DNA from: Pontederia crassipes
Lineage: Eukaryota; Streptophyta; Magnoliopsida; Commelinales; Pontederiaceae
DNA: 64,000 nt
Assembly (NCBI GenBank): GCA_030549335.1
Contig: CM060195.1
Coordinates: 12,553,501-12,617,500 of the forward strand
Direction of reading: 5' to 3'
The notes beneath the pieces are model-generated. The model saw nothing but the letters and a program-made list of their open reading frames with translations, did no database searches and had not been told where the DNA came from. Each line of letters opens with the position of its first letter. Position 1 is the stretch's first letter. Made by a program: the position numbers and the translations under genes. This document shows positions 1-11,157 of this stretch, piece after piece.

Positions 1-412
1 AATCGCCTATTTTTTTTTGTGACAATCCGAGCGAGGACCGCGGAGAGCCGACCATTTTTATTCCGAAACTTTGCCCATTTTATTAATTTTTTTCCGACCT
101 CCAATCGCAACAATTTTTTTGTGAGTGGATAGCTCGCGTCGATCTCTATAAGTATATAATTTTCTTTTGATTGATTACTGCCATGTCGCCGATCGTCGGA
201 AGAGTTTTTTTCCCTAGGTTCTTAAATCTTCCGTCCGACTTCCTAAAATTGCCAAAAAATACTAAAAAATCTGTGTTGCCAATGTCTATGGAAGGTATAA
301 ATTTTGCGATGATCCGACGGTTGGATCTTCAGCAATCAACATTTGAATCCCTTGAAAAATGAAGAAACATTATTCATCCAATTTTAAATTTTGGGAATTA
401 GAGTATGATGCA
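1..412. other. AT-rich sequence inside a CACTA-type element
   Basis: No gene, RNA or clear repeat is recognised here. The stretch lies just inside the subterminal repeats of the CACTA end at 413-868, so it is probably internal sequence of that element, whose other end is left of the window. A 63-codon open frame at 171-362 resembles nothing I know and is not called as a gene. Confidence 0.4.
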
Positions 413-868
413 CGCATATCGTCTATTTAGTGTCACCCTTCCTCTGACGCTAGTATAGCGTCACAAATGTCGATGCCAATACAACGCAAGATATCGACGC
501 TAATATCGCCTCCTATTTTAGCGTCGACGTAGCATCACGGTCGTGTTGACGCTAATTTAACGTCGCGGGGTTGTGACGCCAATATAACACTACCATCTGC
601 CGCACGTTTTCTAATTTTTACGCGTGATAATAGCGCCTAAATAGTGTCACAATGGCGCCATATTCAGCGTCGACTTTATCTGACGCTAATGTGACGTAAG
701 TTTACGCTACATAGAGGCAATTAGTGTCTTCATTTGTCGATCCAATGAAGATGCTATTGTGACGCTATTTGTTGATCCAATGACGACGCTATCATTTGTC
801 GATCTATTTATTGTCGCGTAGTATGAAGATGCTAATTTGCGTCGCTATTCAACAGTTTTCTTGTAGTG
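413..868 (+). mobile_element. CACTA (En/Spm) transposon terminus: subterminal repeats plus TIR
   Basis: The block is packed with short motifs of the GACGCTA / TAGCGTC type in both orientations, which is the usual subterminal transposase-binding architecture of CACTA elements. It ends at 853-868 with CAGTTTTCTTGTAGTG, the reverse complement of CACTACAAGAAAACTG, a plant CACTA terminal inverted repeat. The next base begins a tnp2 coding fragment, so this looks like the right end of one CACTA element inserted in, or joined to, another. The partner TIR must be left of the window. The duplication would be 3 bp (TCT at 869-871) but cannot be verified here. Confidence 0.8.
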
Positions 869-1752
869 TCTTACAAGCAAATTGGGTTTGGAAGTGAACA
901 TAATTGGGAGAAAAAGAAGTATTTTTTGGGCATTGCCTTATTGGTCTTCAAACTTGATATGTCATGACTTGGACGTCATGCATGTGAAGAAGAACGCATT
1001 TGATAACATCTTTAACACTATTATGGATGTTAAAGGAAGAAAAAATATAGCATATAGATATTTACTTAAGAACTTTGATTGGTGAACTCGACATGTTGTG
1101 GGAGGATAGCGTGGTTACTTATGAAAAATCTAAGAAGCAAAATTTGATTATGAGAGCCGCATTAATGTGGACCATAAGTGATTTTTCAGCATATGGAATG
1201 TTGAGTGGTTGGAGCACAAAAGGTAAACTTGCTTGTCCTATATGATAAAAGAATACAAAACCATTTTATTTGTGTTTGATTGTCATAGGATGATTTTGCC
1301 ATTGGAGAATCCTATGCGTCGGGATCGAAACTCATTTAAAATGAATACAACTGAGTACACATTGTCTCTGGTCATTTGACGGGACAAGAAGTGCTAGAGC
1401 AAGTAAACAAGCTTAATGAAGTCTCATTCAGATTGAAGGCCGATTCTTACAAGCAAATTGGGTTTCGAAGTCAACATAAGTGGGAGAAAAGTAGTATTTT
1501 TTGGGCATTGCCTTATTGATATTCAAACTTGGTACATCATAACTTGGACGTCATGCATGTGGTGAAGACGTATTTGACAACATCAACACTATTATGAATG
1601 TTAAAGGAAGAACAAAAGATAGCATACAAACGTGTGAAAACATGAAAATCATATGCAAAATACTAAAGCTAGATATCATTCATCTTCAAAATGTAAATGC
1701 AAAAAGTCAAAAGCTACTTATGTCTTGAGCAATGATTAAAGAAAAGTGGTTT
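869..1752 (+). pseudogene. CACTA transposase (tnp2-type) fragment, N-terminal to middle part
   Basis: The translation shows tnp2 family hallmarks: a SIFWALPYW stretch, a DLDVMHVKKNAFDN stretch (about 900-1010), MRAALMWTISDFSAYGM (about 1150-1200) and SGWSTKGKLACP. The family transposes CACTA elements in the nucleus. Order is abnormal. The SIFW..DVMH block occurs twice, at 869-1088 and again, more decayed, at about 1444-1640, whereas tnp2 proteins have it once, after the MRAALMW block. Frames are broken by stops and indels. The coding context ends at 1752 where the compound retroelement begins and resumes at 5450. It is certainly non-functional. Confidence 0.8.
1748..1752. repeat. Target-site duplication GGTTT, left copy
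   Basis: GGTTT lies immediately before the TGTAACATTC terminus at 1753 and recurs at 5450-5454 just after the right terminus. It falls inside tnp2 coding sequence (a tgg-ttt-tg codon context) that continues on the other side, which supports an insertion of everything between. Confidence 0.7.
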
Positions 1753-2258
1753 TGTAACATTCCCCACTAGCATGTAATATTGTCCGCTCTAGGCCTAAGC
1801 CCACACGGTTTTCTCAAAACGCATCACACCTAGTGAAGGACATATTCCCATATATACACAGCATCTCTCCCGTGACTTGTGCATGTGGGACTAATCCAAG
1901 GCATGCACCATGCATCCTTCTCACCTTAGGGGACTCAATGCCCTCGTTGAGTGATCGCACCCCACCATGCACAAAGGCTTACGCGGAGTGGCTATGATAT
2001 CATATGTAACATTCTCCACTAGCGTGTGATATTGTCCGCTCTGGGCCTCGGTCCGCACGATTTTCTCAAAATGCGTCACACCCAGTGAAGGACATGTCCC
2101 CATATATACCCAGCATCTCTCACATGACTTATGCATGTGGGACTAATCCAATGCATGCCTCATGCACCCTTCCCCCCTTAGGAGACTCAACGCCTCGTTG
2201 AGTGATCGCACCCCACCATGCACAAAGGCTCACGCGGAGTGGCTCTGATACCAAACTC
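1753..2258 (-). mobile_element. TRIM-like mini LTR retroelement, minus orientation, in two tandem modules
   Basis: Two modules are arranged as LTR (1753-1910), internal (1911-2004), LTR (2005-2162), internal (2163-2258). Each LTR is 158 bp, starts TGTAACATTC and ends in CA. The internal segments are about 94 bp. On the minus strand each carries a primer-binding site of initiator-Met type (TGGTATCAGAGCC; degenerate in the first module, clean at 2241-2253) and a purine tract next to the following LTR. No coding capacity exists, as expected of TRIMs. After the second internal segment the expected third 158-bp LTR is replaced by a much longer, different LTR at 2259. Confidence 0.7.
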
Positions 2259-4993
2259 TGTCACACCCCACTCTGTGACTAAGTTCTAATTCCAACTATT
2301 GCCTTCCTAAATTATGTTTAGCAATTCTATAAATAAAATCAGCAAAACCTCCTCCCTTATTTTGTGTTATTTGCCAATACATACAAATGATGCATATATA
2401 TATTCATCAAAGTTTAAATAAATAGTTATAAGATATATCATTCACATATTATCATTATAATTTTTTTCCACTAACCACCTCACATATAACATCTCACAGG
2501 ATCAAGTTTTATACAACCTTACAAAAAGTTTTCTCACCAACTTAATTACAACATCTAGGATTATCTATTACATGCATGTCTTAAAAACAAAAGTGAAGAG
2601 GAAAATAAAAGTGAAAGAAAAATAGCAATGCTCCGACGGTTCGACCTCTTCTATATGCCTCAAACCAAGCTTACGAGTATCTAAAAAAATTAAAATGGGT
2701 ACTGTGAGCAACAATAATTTGCTCAATGAGTGGAATAAATGTACAACATAGGGGAACAATACGAGTGCATATAACATTTAAATAATCATATTTTTTTAAT
2801 ATGAGAAAATGTTTAACGCATAACTACTATCACATAACTTTTCAAATCATATGAACGTTTACCATAAATATAAATTATTCAAGATGTCATCATATTCACA
2901 GTTAAACTCCACACATGTGTCATTGCACATACTCATCATGGGTCAATACGTATCCCTCTATGATCATGTATCATACAGTTAAGCAGAGCTTCATAATCAA
3001 GAGTATCAGATACGCAGAGCAAATCATGGGTCAATACATATCTCTCTATGATTTGTGTCATACAGTTAAACAGAGCTTCACAATCAAGAGTCTCAGATAC
3101 GCAGAGCAAATCGTAGGTCAATACGTATCCCAACCATGCTTGTGTGCCACCTAATCATGATTCTCAGATACGCAGAGCGATCATGGGTCAATACGTGCAC
3201 GCAGAGCAGCCCCCAAAGGGCAAAGACACCCGATATACGCCCCAAAGGCTTCATGTATATCGAATGCGGTCCCAAAGACCTTTTTTCAAGCAGCATGGCT
3301 AATGAACACATGGAGTTTAAGAATATCAAAATACACATGTCATAATCTCATATCATTATCATGTAAAACTTATTTTCACTTCACAATAATTGTTCCCTGA
3401 AAACATTTTTGTATAAAATGTTACTCCATCTCATATGAAATCTTTGAAACATATCATAAATACTTTTCATAGCTCAAGATATGTTTAAATAATAACAATA
3501 ATAATTTTTGCTTGAGGTAATACCATAAATACAAGAACTAACATATAACATTTTGCTATGTTGTAAATTTATCCACTCACCTTGTAGTTTATGTTTTCAA
3601 AGAGGTTTACTAGATTTTTCTCATTTCACTTGTAGCTTGTTGGTTTCCTACAAGCAAGGATGCTATTTCACTTTCCAATTACTAATAATAACAGTATGCA
3701 ATGCATGCTCATGCATGAACCCTTGTTTACCTTAAAATGCATATAATCCCCTCTGGTACTAATATCTAACTTCAAATATTTATATTCATAGACTATTTCA
3801 CACTTGAAATATCTCAATCTTCCATAATTTAACTAGGTGCTGCCTCAGGATTTCAGACTGAGTGTGTATCAATAAATAATTCATAACTTCTTAACCCTAA
3901 GTGAAAATCTGATGATTCTAGATAATTTAGAAACTAGACTTATTAAGGTTTCGAATACCCAAGTATCATTAACTAATTCGAAGTGATCAAGTCATAAAAA
4001 TCAAGACAATCTGACCTAGAGTTTATGCTTTGGCAGACTGTGTATCACTGAATGATTAATCTATATCTTTAACAATACTTATCCATTTGACGAGATTCTA
4101 ATTTTACTAGAATCTATACTTCAGTAGTGTTTAAGAATAAAAATTGTAAAATTCAACTCCTTTTATGACCCTATAACAAAAATAGTTAATTAGGGTCGTG
4201 ATCTGTCCATGTCCTGGAACCTGACAGAAAACTTACTATGAAATGAAAAATTAATTTCTTCACATATACATATTCAAATTGGATGATTCTACTTCTCACC
4301 GAACCCTTTGAAGTATACTTTAACATGTATAAATTTTAAACCCTAATTCGATTTACCCTAATCATATTCTAATCTACAAGGCGGACATGTCTCTGACTCG
4401 AGACAGAGTGAGCGACCTACGGTGCTCGGTTCATAACGTTCTCTACAGAAGTTATTTTTACATGATTTTTATGTTCATGGAAAGCTAGCATCGAGAGGAT
4501 GAACTATGAAAATTTTCAGAATTTATGAAGAACTACTTACGAATATATGATCATATGAAATTGAAGGTCGATTTCGGATCCGCAGATTCACCCTAACCCA
4601 GCAAACTTGTAGAATTTCCTCAGGCTGTTCGGCAATGGATCTGATCTTGAAAATTTTTCGGCTTTCAGATAATACAAATAAATGATTTATATATTTTTTA
4701 CAGAATTTTGACACATCATATGACGGTTTGGAAAAATTATTTTCTAAGAAGTTGGTGAGCTGCATGCTTCAGCTGCTTGAAACCCTATTGATTGAAATGG
4801 AGGTCCAATCATATTATTTGGTTAAAAGTTAGTGTTAAACTTCTAATTAACATTAATTAATCATAATTAAATATGTTTATTAAAATATTTACAAATATTA
4901 GAATTAATTTCTAATAATCTTATATAATTTCTTTATAACGCTTATCGATAATTTAATTTTGATTATGCTTTAATCCAAAAGTTAATTGTTACA
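2259..4993 (-). mobile_element. Long LTR (chromovirus/Tekay-like) without coding region
   Basis: The segment begins TGTCACACCCC and ends near TTGTTACA, fitting TG...CA ends. On the minus strand it would run from TGTAACAATT to GGGGTGTGACA, typical of chromovirus-type LTRs. Directly left, at 2241-2253 with a 5-base spacer, is a minus-strand Met-tRNA primer site, as expected beside a 5' LTR read on the minus strand. No gag-pol is attached. Only scattered short ORFs are present, none recognised. The right boundary is uncertain by tens of bases and I see no duplication of its own. Confidence 0.5.
2936..3200. repeat. Tandem minisatellite, about 88-bp units
   Basis: TCATGGGTCAATACG-type unit starts occur at 2936, 3024, 3111 (as TCGTAGGTCAATACG) and 3181. 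Each is preceded by AGATACGCAGAGC or a related string. Spacings are 88, 87 and 70 bp, so there are about three and a half copies, the last shortened. The array lies inside the long LTR at 2259-4993 and is probably part of that LTR family. Confidence 0.85.
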
Positions 4994-5042
4994 CGCAATC
5001 ATGACTATATAAGCATCTAAACTTACTTATAATTAGCATTTA

Positions 5043-5449
5043 TGGGGCATGCCTTGGATTAGTCCCACATGCACAAGTCACGGGAGAGATGCTGGGTATA
5101 TATGGGAATATGTCATTCATTAGGTGTGACGCGTTTTGAGAAAACCGTGTGGGCCGAGGTCCAAAGCGGACAATATCACATGCTGGTGGGGAATGTTACA
5201 TATGGTATCAGATCCACTCCGCATGAGCCTCTGTGCATGGTGGGGTGCGATCACTCAACGAGGGCGTTGAGTCCCCTAAGGGGGGAAGGATGCATGGGGC
5301 ATGCCTTGGATTAGTTCCACATGCACAAGACACGGGAGAGATGATGGGTATATATGGGAATATGTCCATTAGGTATGACGCATTTTGAGAAAACCGTGCG
5401 GGCCGAGTTCCAAAGCGGACAATATCACACACTGGTGGGGAATGTTATA
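5043..5449 (+). mobile_element. TRIM-like mini LTR retroelement, plus orientation
   Basis: The structure is LTR 5043-5200 (158 bp, TGGGGCATGCC to GTTACA), then primer-binding site TGGTATCAGATCC at 5203-5215, a 94-bp internal segment ending in a purine tract (AAGGGGGGAAGGA at about 5278-5290), and LTR 5295-5449 (last CA mutated to TA). It is the same family as 1753-2258 but in opposite orientation. The short ORF in it is a by-product of the LTR and is not a gene. GGTTT at 5450-5454 matches 1748-1752, so both TRIM blocks and everything between share one target duplication. Confidence 0.8.
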
Positions 5450-6024
5450 GGTTTTCGAATGAGTCAAGCAATTGAAGTTTCTCAACGGATATGTATCAAA
5501 CATATATCATTGTTTTAACCTGAAAAATGGGAAGATACATGGGATGAAGAGTCATGATTGCCATATTTTTATGCAAAGGTTCATTCCAATTGCCTTTAAA
5601 TAACTTTTTCCAAAGGCCATCTAGGAAGTTTTAACAGAGTTATCCATGTTCTTTAAAGAACTTTGTACATCTACCATTCGGGAAGAAGACATCTCTCGGT
5701 TATAGTCTTCTATTGTGATTACCGCGTGCAAGGCTGAGAAGATATTTCCACCTTCTTTCTTTGATGTGATGGAGCACTTGATTGTACATCTTCTATATGA
5801 AACAAAAGTTGGAGGCCCAATTCAATATCGATGGATGTATCCTTTCGAAAGCTGCATGTTATATTTGAAAAAGAAGGTGAAGATTGAAGGCTCTATATGT
5901 GAAGCATATTTCATTGAGGAGGTGTCAAACTTCACTTCAAAGTACTTTGAGCCACACATACAATCACTACACATGCAAGTTCCAAGAAATGATGACGGCG
6001 AAGAAGTTAACATAAATACTTCAT
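5450..6024 (+). pseudogene. CACTA transposase (tnp2-type) fragment, DUF4218 region
   Basis: This continues the gene interrupted at 1752. It shows a KIHGMKSHDCHIFMQ-like stretch (about 5540-5570) and, from about 5727, KAEKIFPPSFFDVMEHLIVHL, GPIQYRWMYPFE and EGSICEAYFIEEVSNF, the conserved core of the DUF4218 domain that follows tnp2 in plant CACTA transposases. Stops at about 5604-5700 break the frame, but the last 300 bases are open. The reading frame runs directly into the Athila-like element at 6025 and resumes at 16839. Confidence 0.85.
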
Positions 6025-7684
6025 TGAAGCGTAAAATGATGTAGCAAATTAAATAAAATCGCTAGCAAGTGCACTAGTCGTTCAAGTAATATAGAAAATA
6101 GGAGTAAGAGTGTCGAACCCACGAGAAATATTATTAATTCAATGTCTGATTTTATAAATTAATAAGAGAAGAAAAACATGGAATTTTGGAAAGAAATTTT
6201 ATAATTGTAAAATAAAATAGAGAAAATAAGATAATAATAAGATAATGGTGTTGAAGTTGATCTTAGGATGATAATAAATTAAGAAAAAATATGTGAACCA
6301 GAAAAGATAAATCAAAAATCTTTCCCAAGTTATTAATTTACAAGATTAACATCACAGAGTCACAAACTGGTAATTCTGCTATTTAATCTAGTAAATTAAA
6401 CTATCTTAAATTTAATCAAAATTGAAGTCCCACAAACTGGTATTCATGCAGATGAGATTAAATTTAAGATGCATTAATATAAAAATCATAGACTATTAAT
6501 CACTCCATAAACTAGTATAGATTAACAGACCACACAGATCTAATTCTCCACACACTAGTTATTAGACCTATGTCAAATTTTAATTTCACAATAAATTATT
6601 TAATTTAATTAAATAAAATACGAATTTAAGTAGTCTACAAATTGGTAATTACTTAACTCAGGAATTTAAATAATTAAATCAAAAGCACTAAACACAATTA
6701 AAAATTGATCAAAAGAAATTCAATAATAATAAAATAAGAGTTCACAGAATTTTCCTCCAATAATAATCTCCTAAAAATAAAATAACTAAAAACATGGAGT
6801 TCATCCTAGAATTGCAGAGAGATAATAACAAAATAAAAATAATTGGAAGAATTACACCAAGAATAAAATCAGGGCCCTCGATTGTCGTCGGAGCGTCTGA
6901 ATCAGCCGTTCGATCAAATCTCTCTCTTGGTCGAAGCCCGCGAAGCTCACGACTTGCTGTGGACGAAAACCAAACTTCAAGGCACCCATTGGATTGATGG
7001 TTTTCATCTTCTATTTATAGGTGCGAACGAGGGTCTTCATGTTGATTACGGCCGTAAATCCTATGGCTGGATTTAAATTCACGGGATAAAACTTGATACG
7101 GTCTCTTCAAATCTCGGCCAAAATGATAACTTCACCCAAAATGATAAACTATTCTTATCTTTACACCCTTCTTTTAATCTTGGCCAAAACGACGTATTGT
7201 TGACCAATACGTTTCGGCCATGTAAGCATGAATTAATTCATGTTATGCCCCAAATATAAAGCTTTTACCCCCAACGAAGTCAGACGTAACTTTATCCAAG
7301 GAAGGTGATAAACTCAATTTTACGCCTTCATGTTATCATCTCGGCCGTAAAATCTTTGGGTGTAAAGATTATTCTTTCATTCCTATTTGGCCCAATGATT
7401 TTAAGACGTAATGATAAATCTTCAACACTTCAAAATCTTCTCATTTTTACTCCTTAAGATAACATTCAATATATCTCATTCGGCGTTAATTCGACTTATC
7501 TCCAGAATATTTAATTGCATGAAGTTAATCCATCCACAATTGAAATATTTAAAGAATTAATAATTAAAATCGATAAATACAAAATTATGACTAAAAATTG
7601 TCTAAACTGATGCATGCCATGATCAAATTATAGAAAAATTAACTAAAATAATAATCTAAAATATGTTGTATTTTGCATGCATCA
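6025..7684 (-). repeat. 3' LTR of the first Athila-like element
   Basis: This 1.66-kb repeat matches 15159-16833. It starts with a mutated TGAAGCG (TGATGCA in the partner) and ends GCATGCATCA. The minus-strand TATA box is CTATAAATAG at 7011-7020, so 7021-7684 is U3 and the part below is R/U5. U3 is rich in GGCCRTAA-like and AATGATAA-like motifs. Confidence 0.9.
7011..7020 (-). promoter_or_regulatory. LTR core promoter TATA box
   Basis: CTATAAATAG on the minus strand, in the middle of the LTR. The same box is at 16162-16171 in the partner LTR. Position and orientation agree with minus-strand transcription from the 5' LTR (15159-16833). Confidence 0.65.
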
Positions 7685-7695
7685 AACTCCCCAAA
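7685..7695 (-). other. Polypurine tract of the first Athila-like element
   Basis: On the minus strand CTTTGGGGAGTT directly precedes the LTR terminus TGATGCATGC. This is the plus-strand primer position for a minus-oriented element. Confidence 0.7.
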
Positions 7696-8876
7696 GCTTA
7701 AAGACTTGCTTGTCCTCAAGCAAAAATTCAAAGCAAGGCTCAAGAAAGTTCTATCATAGCCTCCACATTGTCAACTGACTAATTTTCTCACACAATTCTT
7801 CTGTACACTTACTACTTAGCATCTCACCATTTTCCATGTACTTAGATTCATAGAGGTTTTGAATGCTACACAAATTTAAACAATCTCAAATTCAGCCTTG
7901 AAGAAAAATAAATTGTCTGTCAAATAATGGCATTAATATTGAACATATAAGTACTAATTAAACTTAAAACTTTGTTTCTCTTTTTTTATTTTCAATCATT
8001 TTAAAAGTTCTAATCTTCAAGAAGGATTGCACAAGGAAGTCCATGTAGCGGGCTTTGGACTGATGACTCCTAGACCAGATGGCCTTAGGGCAATATGTGA
8101 TAAGGCACCCCTCGAGTTTACTTGCTCGAACAACCAAGGTTCTGAATGAAGAGTCAAACTTAGCCATGATTCAGTACTCTTGTGCTTCTCCATATTCCAC
8201 AAGATGGTCCATGTAGCGGGTTTTCGATCACATCCCAGAGCAGTTGCACTTAGGTCACCAGGCATGAACCCCTACGGATCTAATTACCCGAACACACCTT
8301 GGTTCCGGATAACACTTTTGTACATAACTTTATTCATTTTTTTCACACATTTTTTTTAAGCTCAAGGAGTACTTAATATGGTCAATAAAAAGGCTACTAC
8401 TATCAAGACTTAACAGAAAAATAAAAAGGCATGAACATGATTTTGTCGTCTAGACATTCATAATTCTATTTAGCATAGGAACATAGTCCATAAGTTTGAT
8501 ACTAAAATAACAAGTGATAAGAAAGAAAAGCATTAAAATTTCATTAGTTAACTACATGTCTTTGAACTTTTACTATAAGATAATTAAAACAATAAGATGA
8601 AAGTTAGTAAGATGGTAGCAAAAATGAATGCATGCAATGGTATTTTTGGGAATTTTCTTAATTTTTCATTTTTTTTTCTTTTTTTTATAAATGCATACAT
8701 AGGCAAATAAAAAGAAAAAACATGCAATGCATGAAATGCAAACTCCCCCAGGCTTGAACCAGACACTGTCCCCAGTGTTAGGCCAACAAGGGAAAGAGAT
8801 GCAGACTCAATAAAAAGGGAAAATAAAGAAATGAAAAATAAAGAAAAGGGAAAAGACAACCGGATTTATTGTCAGT
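7696..8876. other. Non-coding 3' region of the first Athila-like element
   Basis: This AT-rich stretch lies between the end of the Athila-type ORF and the polypurine tract. It contains two copies of a diverged string around CCATGTAGCGGGYTTT at about 8040 and 8210 with similar flanks, giving a local repeat of about 170 bp. No gene is recognised. Confidence 0.5.
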
Positions 8877-11096
8877 GGGGTGGCGAAGGTGGGTGGTAGC
8901 CGAGATGTCCTTGGCGCATATGATACTCATGGATGCGCCTCGTCATGCGAACATGCTGATTCTGGAGGGATTCGAAGCGACCCTAACGATCATCCATGTT
9001 TCTAAAGTCAGCTCGAATGTTGGTCAACTCTTGGGCTTGTCGAAGTTGCTCTTGTTGAATAGCCTGCAACTCTCTTCCCTGACGAAGTTGTTCTTCTTGA
9101 AAAGCATGCAACTCCCCTGCCTGACGAAGTTGCTCATCGTACATTGATTCCCATAAGTTTTGCATGGAAGCATAGTCAGGTTGAGGTGGCGGAGGTGGAT
9201 AGTAAGTCTGCTCTAGGGCTGAAGTAAAAGTGGGCTCCGGTGCTATATAGTGATTCCGCACAGGTTCTGTAAAGGGACAGATACTTCCATCGGATCGCGT
9301 TCCTCATAAAGAGTGCTGGTATAAATGAAGAATCAGAAGAGCTCTCATGTGTAGGAGATGGAATCGGCGAAGGCACCGGCATATAGGGTGAAAGGGCAGA
9401 TGCCTCATGTCTGGAAGCTACCGTGATATAGCCTGGAAGACTTGTGGCTGCTGAAAGTACTGTTGGGCTGCCACATAATCAGTAGAATCAAACCAGGAGA
9501 AGGCTTCATCCTGGTATGGCTGACCAACAGATGTAGATGGTCCTGAAGGTGCGATTAATGGAGCTGCGACCTACCTAAAAAGTAGCCAATTATGGATTAA
9601 TTGACGTGAAAGCATCTCGATCTGAGCAAGGCACCTCCTGATTGTGGCCCTTAAAAATAAAAACTTTGATCCCTGAGTTTCCTATGAGTAACGTGGGTGT
9701 TTCCTAGCACAACTTCGAGATCATCCAAGTCAAGTTGTAAGTGCTAAGTAATAGGTGTGAGAAGGGCGCCCATATTAATGCTACCGCCACGATGAGTAGT
9801 GCGGCACTGAAATTGACGAATGATGAAGGCATCCACATTAATGGGAGTTCTATGGAGCATGCTGTGGATGAGGTATAACTCTCCCTCTGAGACGGCACCA
9901 TCATTATCACTGCGCCCACTTAACGTGTTGCTTAGCATGCGATGGACGTAGCGTAGAACAGGATTCTGAATTGAGCTATCTTTAGCTGTGTTCCAAATCA
10001 ATCGATCTTCTTGTATTATCTGTTTCCAAAAAGTTTCAGCATTAAAGTCATCAGATACAAAAGGAGATCCATGGTTGGGGAATCCATAAATATTATTAAT
10101 CTCTCCTAGAGTGAGAGTAAAGGGTCGCCCATAAAGTTGGAATGAAATACGGGGTTGATCATAATTTCTGTCATCTAAATTAAAGACGTCCAAGGATGAG
10201 AGAAATTCCATAATTAATACTTCATAAGTTGGCCACCATGAATGCACAAAGTCAGAGAGTCCAATTTGAGAAAATAATAGATGAATATCTGCAAGTAAAT
10301 TGTACTCCCTGAGCAATTCGGTATCCAAAAATCTGGTGGCATGAATTTGAATTTCAGACATCCGTTCATAATGAGCTTGATACTCCGGCCTAGTCCAATA
10401 GTAGTCTCCGGGTTAGGAGATTAGTTATGAGGGCTGTGGGACCGGCTGAGCATTCGGATGTGCGCCCATATTAATGCTACCGCCACGATGAGTAGTGCGG
10501 CACTGAAATCGACGAATGATGAAGGCATCCACATTAACGGGAGTTCTATGGAGCATGCTGTGGATGAGGTATAACTCTCCCTCTGAGACGGCACCATCAT
10601 TATCACTGCGCCCACTTAACGTGTTGCTTAGCATGCGATGGACGTAGCGTAGAACAGGATTCTGAATTGAGCTATCTTTAGCTGTGTTCCAAATCAATCG
10701 ATCTTCTTGTATTATCTGTTTCCAAAAAGTTTCAGCATTAAAGTCATCAGATACAAAAGGAGATCCATGGTTGGGGAATCCATAAATATTATTAATCTCT
10801 CCTAGAGTGAGAGTAAAGGGTCGCCCATAAAGTTGGAATGAAATACGGGGTTGATCATAATTTCTGTCATCTAAATTAAAGACGTCCAAGGATGAGAGAA
10901 ATTCCATAATTAATACTTCATAAGTTGGCCACCATGAATGCACAAAGTCAGAGAGTCCAATTTGAGAAAATAATAGATGAATATCTGCAAGTAAATTGTA
11001 CTCCCTGAGCAATTCGGTATCCAAAAATCTGGTGGCATGAATTTGAATTTCAGACATCCGTTCATAATGAGCTTGATACTCCGGCCTAGTCCAATA
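8877..11096 (-). pseudogene. Athila-type ORF (PF03078-like) with internal tandem duplication
   Basis: Open segments run 11057-10425 and 10361-9744, with a C-terminal segment 9261-8983. The core shows WWPTYEVLIMEFLSSL, RISFQLYGRPFTLTLGEIN and IYGFPNHG, the pattern of the Athila retrotransposon ORF that lies 3' of pol in Athila elements; its function is unsettled. The upstream context YWTRPEYQAHYERMSEIQ fits the family N-terminus. A 696-bp unit (232 codons, frame-preserving) is present twice, at 9766-10461 and 10462-11157, nearly identical. The C-terminal part has EEQLRQ..EL heptad-like repeats, a probable coiled coil. Stops and frame breaks around 9270-9600 show it is not intact. Confidence 0.8.
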
Positions 11097-11157
11097 GTAG
11101 TCTCCGGGTTAGGAGATTAGTTATGAGGGCTGTGGGACCGGCTGAGCATTCGGATGT
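9766..11157. repeat. 696-bp direct tandem duplication
   Basis: The GCGCCCATATTAATG string begins at 9766 and at 10462, and both units end with CGGCTGAGCATTCGGATGT at 10461 and 11157. Only a few substitutions separate them by eye (for example two codons near 9838 and 10500), so the duplication is recent. Unit length is a multiple of three. Confidence 0.95.

Noticed and set aside
2936..3200. CRISPR-like regular repeats
   Set aside because: Units are contiguous 88-bp tandem repeats without unique spacers, in plant LTR sequence.
5069..5314. 81-codon ORF
   Set aside because: It spans a TRIM LTR, PBS and internal region, and a similar frame arises from the inverted copy at 1921-2136.
1753..5449. 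Mutator or hAT foldback transposon (long inverted ends)
   Set aside because: The ends fit TG...CA LTRs with primer sites, purine tracts and a 5-bp duplication, not a DNA-transposon TIR with an 8-9 bp duplication.
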